From the NCBI GenBank assembly GCA_002375695.1, contig DFMO01000006.1:62001-126000 (forward strand): 64,000 nt of DNA. Direction: 5' to 3'. The position numbers and the translations under genes are program-made. The notes under the pieces are model-generated. The model was not told the DNA's origin and made no database searches. It saw only the letters and a list, made by a program, of their open reading frames with translations. The first letter of the stretch is position 1. The number at the start of each line of letters is the position of its first letter. This DNA is from Flavobacteriaceae bacterium UBA3591 (GTDB lineage Bacteria; Bacteroidota; Bacteroidia; Flavobacteriales; Flavobacteriaceae). Below are positions 53,165-60,848 of the stretch, in pieces.

Positions 53165-53872
53165 TTACTCACCAGCTTGCTGCTGTGCTTCTTGCTTCAT
53201 CTTTTCATTTGGGATAATTGCTAAATTAACACGACGGTTTTTAGCACGTCCTTCTGCTGTTGAGTTGTCGGCTACTGGTGCAGTTTCACCATACCAGTTT
53301 GTTGTAAATCTGCCGGCGCTTAGCCCTTTATTTTGTACAAAATAATTGGTAACAGATTGTGCTCTATTCTTTGAAAGAGTCATATTCATTTCATCGGCAC
53401 CTACACTATCTGTATGTCCTACTACCAATACATTTGTATCTGGGTATTCAACTAATACATTTGCTAATTTATCTAGTGTAGCTCTCGAGTTTGCATTTAA
53501 GTTATACTTGGCCGTATCAAAATAAACACCGCTATTTTCATCAAAAGTAACAACAATACCGTCGTCTACTCGTTCAACTTGAGCACCCGGAATTTCTTGT
53601 TCAATTTTTTGAGCCTGTTTGTCCATTTTAGCACCAATAAGTACACCGGCACCACCTCCAACTACACCGCCAATAACAGCACCTATTTCGCCATTACCAC
53701 CTTTCCCGATGTTGTTTCCTAAAATTGCACCTAAAACGGCTCCACTAGTGGCTCCAATTACAGCTCCTTTTTGTTTGTTGTTGGCATTTCTCGTGGCTTC
53801 ACAGCTTGTTAAACTAATAACAAAAGTAAATGCCAAAGCTGTTAACGTAATTTGTTTTAAAAGAGTTTTCAT
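53165..53872 (-). CDS. OmpA-family lipoprotein with glycine zipper
   Basis: The 235-residue precursor has a lipobox ending TSC (Cys 24), two glycine-zipper segments (about 35-85; GAVIGATSGAVLGAILG and IGAVIGGVVGGGAGVLIGA) and a C-terminal OmpA peptidoglycan-binding domain (GHTDSVGADEMNMTLSKNRAQSV, near 155; GRAKNRRV near 213). It should sit in the outer membrane and bind the cell wall through the TD...NRR residues. It lies 6 bp after the lipocalin-like gene and is followed by a strong terminator. Confidence 0.93.
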   Translation of the reverse strand: MKTLLKQITLTALAFTFVISLTSCEATRNANNKQKGAVIGATSGAVLGAILGNNIGKGGNGEIGAVIGGVVGGGAGVLIGAKMDKQAQKIEQEIPGAQVERVDDGIVVTFDENSGVYFDTAKYNLNANSRATLDKLANVLVEYPDTNVLVVGHTDSVGADEMNMTLSKNRAQSVTNYFVQNKGLSAGRFTTNWYGETAPVADNSTAEGRAKNRRVNLAIIPNEKMKQEAQQQAGE

Positions 53873-53878
53873 AATTTT

Positions 53879-54358
53879 TTATTCTTGAATTTTAGTAAAG
53901 TTCATATTTATTTTAAAAGGCTTTCCATCTACGCTTACGGTTTGTTCCCAGCGCATAGACGAGTCGCTTAATTGTGCTAAACGTAATCTAAACCCAGCAT
54001 TGGTTTCGGATTTACCTTTTTCATTAGTTGGTTTTAATAAGAAATCGTAAAGCCCTGTACTTGGGTCGATTTCTTGTATTGTAAAAATAAAATTGCGTTC
54101 GCCTGTAGGACAGTTGCCATTATTTATAGTGTAATTTCCGGTGTTGTTATTAGGAATAAATCTCCACGAACTTCCTTGCATACACTCTGCCGAAGTATCA
54201 TTAAATAAAGTGATATTATAAGTACCCGACGCATCGTATGAAATATTGTCTAAGGCCCAATATCCTTTTATAACTTTTTTAGATTCTTGAACGGTTTTAG
54301 GTGTACCGCAAGCAAACACCGTTGCCGCTACTACAACTAACATTATTAGTTTTTTCAT
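53879..54358 (-). CDS. Lipocalin-like lipoprotein
   Basis: The 159-residue precursor has a lipobox ending FAC (Cys 17) and a mature beta-rich domain with GYWALDNISYDASGTYNITLFNDTSAECMQGSSW, typical of Bacteroidota lipocalin-like proteins. Ligand and role are unknown. It is probably cotranscribed with the OmpA-like gene. Confidence 0.82.
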   Translation of the reverse strand: MKKLIMLVVVAATVFACGTPKTVQESKKVIKGYWALDNISYDASGTYNITLFNDTSAECMQGSSWRFIPNNNTGNYTINNGNCPTGERNFIFTIQEIDPSTGLYDFLLKPTNEKGKSETNAGFRLRLAQLSDSSMRWEQTVSVDGKPFKINMNFTKIQE

Positions 54359-54415
54359 AATAAATTTTTGTGTGATTAGTTTATAATTTTATTGATTCAA
54401 TTGCGCGTTTATTGC

Positions 54416-54577
54416 TTATCTTCTAAACAATCTTGATAGTAAAGAGATTACTAATAAAACAATAAAAATGTAGAAAATAATTTGGGCAATATCGGTCGCT
54501 CCTGCGGCAATGCCACCAAAGCCAAATATTGCTGCAATAATTGCAATTACTAGAAAAATAACGATCCAACGTAACAT
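54416..54577 (-). CDS. DUF1328-family small membrane protein (YtjA-like)
   Basis: The 53-residue protein (MLRWIVIFLVIAIIAAIFG...) has two TM helices separated by GGIAAGATDIAQ and a basic end (LLSRLFRR), which is the full DUF1328 pattern. Members are stress-associated inner-membrane peptides of unknown function. It is upstream of the lipocalin/OmpA pair, 57 bp away on the same strand. Confidence 0.9.
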   Translation of the reverse strand: MLRWIVIFLVIAIIAAIFGFGGIAAGATDIAQIIFYIFIVLLVISLLSRLFRR

Positions 54578-54675
54578 AGTTAATGGTTTTTAGTGATTAG
54601 TATACCACTAAAGTAAGAAGGATAATTATGGTTGTTAAAGTCTTTATCTAAAGTTTAACAGCGAATGTTAAATAA

Positions 54676-56685
54676 TTAGTAAGAAAGCAAATCTAACAGG
54701 GCTGTTTTAAATTTTTCTTTAGGAAGGTAGCCTTTTTCTAAATTTGCTGCAAAAGGTATTGGTGTATCCAAACTTGCAACCCGTTTTACAGGTGCGTCCA
54801 AATGTTCAAAGCAATGTTCCATTATTAATGCCGAAATATCTGAAGCAATACTACCAAACATCGAATCTTCTTGTAAAATAATTACTTTCCCGGTTTTTTT
54901 AACCGAATTATAAATTGCTTCTGTATCCAACGGACTCAGTGTTCGAAGGTCTAACAAGTCTGCTTTAATTTCTTTTTCTTGGTCTAAAGTCTCCAATGCC
55001 CAGTGTACGCCTGCGCCGTAAGAAATTATGGTTACATTTTCGCCTTCTTTAAGCAATGAAGCTTTTCCTAAAGGTAAAGTGTAGTAATTAGTTGGAACGT
55101 CTTGGCGAATGCTTCTATACAAGGCTTTGTGTTCAAAAAACAAAACAGGGTTTGGGTCTTCAATACTTGTAGCTAACAAGCCTTTTGCATCGTATGGAAA
55201 GGCCGGATATACTACTTTTAAACCAGGAGTGTGGGTAAACCAAGCCTCGTTGGTTTGGCTGTGAAATGGACCTGCTCCAACGCCTGCCCCGCAAGGCATA
55301 CGTATTACCACATCGGCATTTTCATTCCAGCGGTAATGGCTTTTTGCCAAATAGTTTACAATAGGATTAAAACCCGAAGTAACAAAATCGGCAAATTGCA
55401 TTTCTACCACAGCTTTAAAACCGTTAATAGATAAACCCATTCCGGTTGAAACTATGGCCGATTCGCAAATAGGTGTATTTCGAACGCGATCTTTGCCAAA
55501 CTGGGCAACAAAACCATCGGTGATTTTAAAAACACCACCATATTCGGCTACGTCTTGGCCCATAATAACTAAATTATCATGACGCTCCATAGACTGCCTC
55601 AAACCTTCGGAAATTGCATCAACCAAACGAATGTTTTCAGCTTTATTATTTCCTGAAACTTCTTGGTAATCAAAGTCTTTAAAAACATCACTTAACTCAT
55701 TGCTTTCAATAAATTCAATTTCAGATTCAGAAAAAGCAAGTTCTAAATTTTTATCAATTTCACCTTTAATTTCAGTTTTAAAAGTTTCAATATTGCTTTC
55801 AGAAATAACACCTTCCGCAAGTAAATAATTTTCAAAATTTACCAAAGGATCGCGCAGCCCCCACTCATCAATTAAGTTTGTGGGAACGTATTTTGTACCA
55901 CTCGCCTCTTCGTGGCCACGCATTCTAAATGTTTTAAACTCTATAAGCACCGGACGCGGGTTTGTACGCATACTTTGTACAATTTCACTTAACTGCGTAT
56001 AAACTTCTAAAACGTTGTTACCTTCAATAATATGAGCTTCCATTCCGTAGCCTTTGCCACGATCTGCAATATGTTCGCAATTGTACTGTTCGCTTGTGGG
56101 GGTTGACAGGCCGTACCCGTTATTTTCAACACAAAAAAGCACCGGCAGTTGCCAAACCGAAGCCACGTTTAATGCCTCGTGAATGTCGCCTTCACTAGTA
56201 CCGCCTTCACCAGTAAATACAGCACATACTTTGTTGTTTTTCTTTAATTTATTAGCTAATGCAATTCCATCGGCAACCCCAAATTGCGGCCCTAAGTGAG
56301 AGATCATTCCCACAATATTGTAGTCTTGCGTTCCAAAATGAAAACTTCTATCGCGTCCTTTTGTAAAGCCGTTAGCCTTTCCTTGCCATTGTGAGAACAA
56401 ACGGTGCAAAGGGATTTCGCGCATAGTAAAAACGCCAAGGTTTCTATGCATTGGCAAAATAAACTCGTCTTTATCTAAAACTGCGGTAACCCCTACCGAA
56501 ATAGCCTCTTGCCCTATACCACTAAACCATTTTGAAATTTTTCCTTGGCGAAGTAAAATCAACATTTTTTCCTCAATTAACCTAGGCTTTAGCATACCGC
56601 GGTATAATTTCAATAAGGTTGAGTTGTCTAAATTTTTTCTATTATAAGTGAAGAATATATCTGGGGTAGTTTCTGGTTTCATCAT
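54676..56685 (-). CDS. Branched-chain 2-oxoacid dehydrogenase E1, fused alpha and beta subunits
   Basis: The 669-residue protein joins E1alpha (about 1-330; TPP motif GEGGTSEGDIHEALNVASVW...NNGYG, and MRGHEEASG) and E1beta (about 345-669; DVAEYGGVFKITDGF, NTPICESAIVSTGMGL, FEHKALYR). It uses TPP to decarboxylate 2-oxoisovalerate-type acids and feed branched-chain acyl-CoA for iso-fatty acids. The fusion is usual in Bacteroidota; E2 and E3 lie elsewhere. A good promoter precedes it. Confidence 0.92.
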   Translation of the reverse strand: MMKPETTPDIFFTYNRKNLDNSTLLKLYRGMLKPRLIEEKMLILLRQGKISKWFSGIGQEAISVGVTAVLDKDEFILPMHRNLGVFTMREIPLHRLFSQWQGKANGFTKGRDRSFHFGTQDYNIVGMISHLGPQFGVADGIALANKLKKNNKVCAVFTGEGGTSEGDIHEALNVASVWQLPVLFCVENNGYGLSTPTSEQYNCEHIADRGKGYGMEAHIIEGNNVLEVYTQLSEIVQSMRTNPRPVLIEFKTFRMRGHEEASGTKYVPTNLIDEWGLRDPLVNFENYLLAEGVISESNIETFKTEIKGEIDKNLELAFSESEIEFIESNELSDVFKDFDYQEVSGNNKAENIRLVDAISEGLRQSMERHDNLVIMGQDVAEYGGVFKITDGFVAQFGKDRVRNTPICESAIVSTGMGLSINGFKAVVEMQFADFVTSGFNPIVNYLAKSHYRWNENADVVIRMPCGAGVGAGPFHSQTNEAWFTHTPGLKVVYPAFPYDAKGLLATSIEDPNPVLFFEHKALYRSIRQDVPTNYYTLPLGKASLLKEGENVTIISYGAGVHWALETLDQEKEIKADLLDLRTLSPLDTEAIYNSVKKTGKVIILQEDSMFGSIASDISALIMEHCFEHLDAPVKRVASLDTPIPFAANLEKGYLPKEKFKTALLDLLSY

Positions 56686-56701
56686 AATTAATTTGCAATA
56701 C

Positions 56702-56730
56702 CAAAAGTAGAAAAAAACCTATTGTAACAA
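56702..56730 (-). promoter_or_regulatory. Promoter of the fused E1 gene
   Basis: On the minus strand TACTTTTG (56709-56702) has a TTG 18 bp upstream (plus-strand CAA at 56728-56730). It lies 16 bp before the ATG at 56685. Confidence 0.65.
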
Positions 56731-56777
56731 GGATTATTAGCTAAAATTTTATCTTCGGAAAAACAGTGATAAATTGG

Positions 56778-56785
56778 TATCTTTG
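56778..56785 (+). promoter_or_regulatory. -7 promoter element of the isopenicillin-N-synthase-like gene
   Basis: TATCTTTG matches TAnnTTTG and ends 21 bp before the ATG at 56807. It is divergent from the E1 promoter. Confidence 0.5.
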
Positions 56786-56806
56786 TAAACTCTAAAAAAA
56801 CAAACA

Positions 56807-57757
56807 ATGAATAATATACCAAGTGTAGATTTAGCCGATTTCCTTTCAGACGATCCAAAACGCAAACAAAAGTTTGTCGATGAAATTGGTACAGCGTATG
56901 AAGAAATTGGTTTTGTGTCGTTAAAAAATCATTTCTTGAGTGACGATTTAGTTGAAAACCTTTATAAAGAAGTAAAAAGTTTTTTTGCACTTCCGTTAGA
57001 AACTAAAAAGAAATATGAAATTGAAGGCTTAGGTGGACAACGCGGCTATATTTCATTTGGAAAAGAACACGCCAAAGGTAAAAAAGAAGGTGATTTAAAA
57101 GAGTTTTGGCACTTTGGGCAAGAGCCTACTGCAGATGCCAATTTAAGCGAAGAATATCCCGATAACGTAATTGTTGAAGAGCTTAAAGACTTTAACCCTA
57201 CAGGAATGGAAGCGTATAGAATGCTCGAAAAAACTGGAATTTATGTTCTACGCGCCTTAGCACTCTATATTGGCATTGACGAATTTTATTTTGATCATTG
57301 GGCTACCAACGGAAATAGTATTTTACGCCCAATTCACTACCCTCCTATTACCGAAGAACCCAAAGGCGCTGTACGTGCTGGAGCTCACGGCGATATAAAT
57401 TTAATAACCCTTTTAATGGGAGCATCTGCCGGTGGCTTGCAAGTTTTAAGAAAAGATGGCGAATGGATTGATGCTATCCCCAATGAAGACGAGCTTGTTA
57501 TTAATGTGGGCGATATGCTAGAAAGACACACCAATAACAAATTGCGATCTACTATCCACCGCGTTGTAAATCCGCCGCGCGAAGAATGGGGAAGTCCGCG
57601 TTACTCTATTCCATTTTTTATGCATCCACGAAGCGATATGAAGCTTAATTGTCTTGAAGAATGTGTAGACAAAAACCATCCTAAAGCATACGAAGACATT
57701 ACAGCAGGCGAGTTTCTGCATCAACGTTTAGTTGAAATTGGTCTTATTAAAAAATAG
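56807..57757 (+). CDS. Isopenicillin N synthase-like Fe(II)/2-oxoglutarate oxygenase
   Basis: The 316-residue protein has the DIOX_N region (IPSVDLADFLSD..., GFVSLKNHF) and the jelly-roll core with iron ligands HxD in AHGDINLITLL (near 194) and H in STIHRVVNPP (near 248). The 2-oxoglutarate-binding RxS is in PRYSIPFF. It oxidises a small molecule in the cytoplasm; the substrate is unknown. The next gene starts 41 bp downstream. Confidence 0.9.
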   Translation: MNNIPSVDLADFLSDDPKRKQKFVDEIGTAYEEIGFVSLKNHFLSDDLVENLYKEVKSFFALPLETKKKYEIEGLGGQRGYISFGKEHAKGKKEGDLKEFWHFGQEPTADANLSEEYPDNVIVEELKDFNPTGMEAYRMLEKTGIYVLRALALYIGIDEFYFDHWATNGNSILRPIHYPPITEEPKGAVRAGAHGDINLITLLMGASAGGLQVLRKDGEWIDAIPNEDELVINVGDMLERHTNNKLRSTIHRVVNPPREEWGSPRYSIPFFMHPRSDMKLNCLEECVDKNHPKAYEDITAGEFLHQRLVEIGLIKK

Positions 57758-57798
57758 TATATTAAACCTATAACGATTAACTTCTAAAATTTAAAAGC

Positions 57799-58128
57799 TT
57801 GAACTCGTTAGAAGATCAATTAAAAAACCTTTTTCCAGACCACGAGCCTTCAGAAACTCCCGAAGCGAAAGAAGAGCCTAATATCTGGATGCAGGACGAT
57901 CCCTTAATTTGTAAATACGAAAAACGCAAAGGAAAACCTATAACAATAATTGAAGGTTATACCGGTGCCGACAGCGATTTTAAAATTCTTTCGAAAGAAA
58001 TTAAAAAATTATTGAGCGTTGGTGGGAGCTTTAAAAATGATCAAATTATAATTCAAGGGGATTATCGCGACAAAATAATGACGTTTTTAAAAGAAAAGGG
58101 CTTTAAAGTTAAACGCGTGGGCGGCTAA
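57799..58128 (+). CDS. SUI1/eIF1-family translation factor (YciH-like)
   Basis: The 109-residue protein starts at TTG. After an acidic N-terminal part it has the SUI1 domain: KYEKRKGKPITIIEGYTG (basic first loop), IKKLLSVGGSFKNDQIIIQGDYRDKI and a final strand KGFKVKRVGG. Bacterial YciH proteins influence start-site fidelity and stress translation. Confidence 0.93.
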   Translation: MNSLEDQLKNLFPDHEPSETPEAKEEPNIWMQDDPLICKYEKRKGKPITIIEGYTGADSDFKILSKEIKKLLSVGGSFKNDQIIIQGDYRDKIMTFLKEKGFKVKRVGG

Positions 58129-58194
58129 TAAATTTACCCAAAATTAATCCCTGAATTTTTACATTACGATAATTTCAGCATTTAAAACATTTAT

Positions 58195-59076
58195 ATGGAT
58201 TCCCAATACCTACAACCAAGCGAACTAATTATAACTCCCGAAGGGAAAATCTATCATTTAGATCTTGCACCTTCACAATTGGCGAATACTATTATAACTG
58301 TTGGCGACCCAGGACGTGTTGAAAAGGTTTCAAAATATTTTGACACTATTGAAACCAAAGCGCTACACCGCGAATTTAAAACCCACACCGGAACGTATAA
58401 AGGGAAACGAATTACAGTAATTTCAACGGGAATAGGCCCAGATAATATAGACATTGTTTTTAACGAACTGGATGCCTTAGTAAATATAGATTTTAAAAGG
58501 CGTGCCCAAAAAGAGAAACTTACTGCGTTAAATATTTTTCGCATTGGTACTTCGGGCGCCCTAACTCCCGATATAAATGTGGATAGCTTTCTTGTAAGTA
58601 GCTTGGGAATTGGATTGGATAACGTTCTTCATTATTATGAAGAAACCGATAAAATTGTTAATCGCGACTTTGCCCAGTCTTTTATCGATCATACCCAATG
58701 GAATCCAGATAATTCGGTGCCTTATGCGGTAGAAGCCGATAAAGATTTATTACAAAAGGTTGCATCAAACAAAACAATTAAAGGTATTACCATTACCAAC
58801 GTGGGGTTTTATGGTCCTCAAGGACGTGTATTACGGGCAAAATTAAAAGATGAAAATTTAAATGATAAGCTAACGTCTTTTCGGTATAAAGATCAAAAAA
58901 TAACCAATTTAGAAATGGAAACTGCCACCATGTATGGGATGGCAAAACTTTTGGGCCACAAAGCAGTATCAATGAATGCTATTATTGCAAATCGCGCTAC
59001 AGGAGATTTTAGTAGCAATGCCGCCCAAACTATTGACAATTTAATTCAATATACCCTAAATAAAATAGTGGCATGA
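58195..59076 (+). CDS. Nucleoside phosphorylase (uridine phosphorylase-like)
   Basis: The 293-residue protein has the PNP/UDP phosphorylase fold: the phosphate loop TVGDPGRVEKV (about 36-46), STGIGPDNIDIVFNEL (near 83), RIGTSGAL (near 116), GFYGPQGR (near 205) and the nucleoside-binding NLEMETATMYGMAKLLGH (near 242). It cleaves nucleosides with phosphate. It overlaps the following gene by ATGA, suggesting linked function. Confidence 0.92.
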   Translation: MDSQYLQPSELIITPEGKIYHLDLAPSQLANTIITVGDPGRVEKVSKYFDTIETKALHREFKTHTGTYKGKRITVISTGIGPDNIDIVFNELDALVNIDFKRRAQKEKLTALNIFRIGTSGALTPDINVDSFLVSSLGIGLDNVLHYYEETDKIVNRDFAQSFIDHTQWNPDNSVPYAVEADKDLLQKVASNKTIKGITITNVGFYGPQGRVLRAKLKDENLNDKLTSFRYKDQKITNLEMETATMYGMAKLLGHKAVSMNAIIANRATGDFSSNAAQTIDNLIQYTLNKIVA

Positions 59077-59927
59077 AGAACTTTGTGATTGGTGGGGTCC
59101 CCGAACATTTTAACTTGCCGTGGTATATAGCACTTCGGGATAAAGATTTCCAAAAAGAAAACATCAATCTTCGCTGGAAAGACTTCCCCGGAGGTACAGG
59201 GCAGATGGCACGGGCGCTTCGAAATAAAGAAATAGATATGGCTGTTATACTTACCGAAGGTATAGTACGCGATATTATTAATGGTAGCGATACCAGTATT
59301 GTTCAGGTATTTGTAAAATCTCCACTGTTGTGGGGTATACACGTCGCTGCCAATTCAAATTATGAAGAAATAGCCGATTTAAAAGGCACCAATGCTGCAA
59401 TTAGTAGATACGGTTCGGGTTCGCATTTAATGGCTTACGTAAATGCCGAAAATCACGACTGGGATTTAACCAACGATTTAAAATTTGAAGTAATTCAAAA
59501 CCTCGATGGAGCTTTAGAAAATCTTCCAAAAGGTATAGGCGATTATTTTATGTGGGAAAAATTTATGACCAAACCCTACGTAGATGATGGAACTTTTAGA
59601 TTGCTTGGACTTTCTCCTACTCCGTGGCCAAGTTTTGTAATTGCAGTTAGAAATGATGTTTTAAAAAAACAAGCAGCCTCAATCGAAACAATTTTAGAAA
59701 TAATCAATAACATTACGGCTACTTTTAAAGAAATTCCAAATGTTGATAAAATAATTGCCAGTCGCTACGGTCTTCAAATTGAAGATGTGCGCGAATGGTT
59801 GTCGCTAACCCACTGGAGCGATAGGCAACTTTCTTCAAAAGAGCTGGAAGAAATTCAGCAAAAGCTAAAAGAGCTTAATTTAATTGAAGGTAAAATTCAA
59901 GAAACCAGCATTTTACACAGTTTCTAA
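59073..59927 (+). CDS. Periplasmic-binding-protein-like protein without signal peptide
   Basis: The 284-residue protein has an SsuA/ThiY-type binding-protein fold: VIGGVPEHFNLPWYIALRDKDF, FPGGTGQMARALRNKEIDMAVILTEG, WGIHVAANSNYEEIADLKG and RYGSGSHLMAYV. It lacks any signal peptide, so it acts in the cytoplasm, and no ABC transporter genes are adjacent. The ATGA overlap with the nucleoside phosphorylase gene points to a role in nucleoside or thiazole/pyrimidine metabolism, perhaps as a binding or enzyme-like THI5-fold protein. That is inference. Confidence 0.82.
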   Translation: MKNFVIGGVPEHFNLPWYIALRDKDFQKENINLRWKDFPGGTGQMARALRNKEIDMAVILTEGIVRDIINGSDTSIVQVFVKSPLLWGIHVAANSNYEEIADLKGTNAAISRYGSGSHLMAYVNAENHDWDLTNDLKFEVIQNLDGALENLPKGIGDYFMWEKFMTKPYVDDGTFRLLGLSPTPWPSFVIAVRNDVLKKQAASIETILEIINNITATFKEIPNVDKIIASRYGLQIEDVREWLSLTHWSDRQLSSKELEEIQQKLKELNLIEGKIQETSILHSF

Positions 59928-59994
59928 ATATTTTCTTAATATTTACGCAACCCTTGCTTCGCTTTTGCATCTTGTTTGTATAAAAACAATCGTT

Positions 59995-60102
59995 ATGACT
60001 ACATTTTTAATAGTTTTAGGGACGTTGTTAGTTACAAACTTTTTGTTGCTTCAATTTAGCTGCAACGATACTACAGAGTCCGAATTTCCAGAGGAAGAGT
60101 AG
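59995..60102 (+). CDS. Possible 35-residue membrane peptide
   Basis: The short ORF MTTFLIVLGTLLVTNF... has one hydrophobic helix (about 3-20), a single Cys and an acidic tail (TESEFPEEE). Its stop codon lies inside a terminator hairpin, which fits the end of a real small gene. A longer frame from 59884 runs through the previous gene and is not preferred. Confidence 0.45.
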   Translation: MTTFLIVLGTLLVTNFLLLQFSCNDTTESEFPEEE

Positions 60103-60134
60103 GAAACCATCCCCGTTTCCAACCTTCCTTTTTT
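60093..60134 (+). terminator. Intrinsic terminator with two-step stem
   Basis: An outer stem GGAAG/CTTCC (60093-60097, 60124-60128) and an inner stem GGAAAC/GTTTCC (60103-60108, 60115-60120) are followed by six T. It closes the unit that ends with the small peptide ORF, just before the convergent ung gene. Confidence 0.75.
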
Positions 60135-60143
60135 AAGTTGAAA

Positions 60144-60809
60144 TCACCAATCAATTGCCGTTTTGCCAATACTTTTTAAATATTCATTTGTTTTACTGAA
60201 GTGTTTATTTCCAAACCAATAACCTCTATTGGCTGCCAGTGGTGAAGGGTGGCCACTTGTAAGCACCAAATGTTTTGAAGTGTCAATTTTAGCACCTTTC
60301 TTTTTAGCTGGGCCTCCCCACAGTAAAAACACAACCCCTTCCCTTTCGGCAGAAAGTTTTGTGATTACTGCATCGGTAAATTTTTCCCAACCTTTTTTTT
60401 GATGACTCCCCGCGTTGTGCGCTCGTACTGTTAGTGTGGCGTTTAACATCAAAACTCCCTGTCGTGCCCAGCTTTCTAAATAGCCGTTTTCAGGAATTGG
60501 CACCCCGATATCTGAATTTAATTCGGTAAATATATTCTTTAATGATGGTGGAATTTTTACCTCCTTCCCTACCGAAAAACAAAGTCCGTGTGCTTGGTTT
60601 GGTCCATGATACGGGTCTTGACCAATAATTACAACTTTTACTTCATTAAATGGTGTAAAATTAAATGCCGAAAAAATTTGATTGTATGGTGGGTAACACA
60701 CACCTAAAGCATATTCAGTATTTACAAACTCCGTCAAACTTTTAAAATATGGTTTTTTAAATTCTTCGGCTAAAATAGCTTTCCATCCGGCTTCAATATT
60801 TACCTCCAT
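60144..60809 (-). CDS. ung: Uracil-DNA glycosylase
   Basis: The 221-residue family-1 UDG has the catalytic water-activating Asp in GQDPYHG (D65), the uracil-binding LMLNATLTVR (near 120) and the DNA-intercalating HPSPLAA (near 190). It removes uracil from DNA in base-excision repair. It is divergent from the MutS2-like gene, with starts only 39 bp apart. Confidence 0.97.
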   Translation of the reverse strand: MEVNIEAGWKAILAEEFKKPYFKSLTEFVNTEYALGVCYPPYNQIFSAFNFTPFNEVKVVIIGQDPYHGPNQAHGLCFSVGKEVKIPPSLKNIFTELNSDIGVPIPENGYLESWARQGVLMLNATLTVRAHNAGSHQKKGWEKFTDAVITKLSAEREGVVFLLWGGPAKKKGAKIDTSKHLVLTSGHPSPLAANRGYWFGNKHFSKTNEYLKSIGKTAIDW

Positions 60810-60815
60810 TATTAG

Positions 60816-60823
60816 TACTTTTG
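60816..60823 (+). promoter_or_regulatory. -7 promoter element that decides the mutS2-like start
   Basis: TACTTTTG matches TAnnTTTG. Transcription would start near 60829, so the ATG at 60825 would lie upstream of the transcript and the ATG at 60849 is the likely translation start. Confidence 0.5.
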
Positions 60824-60848
60824 TATGATTGCTGAAAAAGTAAAATTA

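Noticed and set aside
53619..53888. Antisense ORF over the OmpA-like gene, Pro- and Ala-rich
   Set aside because: It is the mirror of the glycine-zipper codons on the other strand and has no independent support.
59884..60102. 72-residue ORF at the end of the binding-protein-like gene
   Set aside because: Its first part is out of frame inside the preceding gene. Only the C-terminal 35 residues after the ATG at 59995 are plausible, and these are listed separately.
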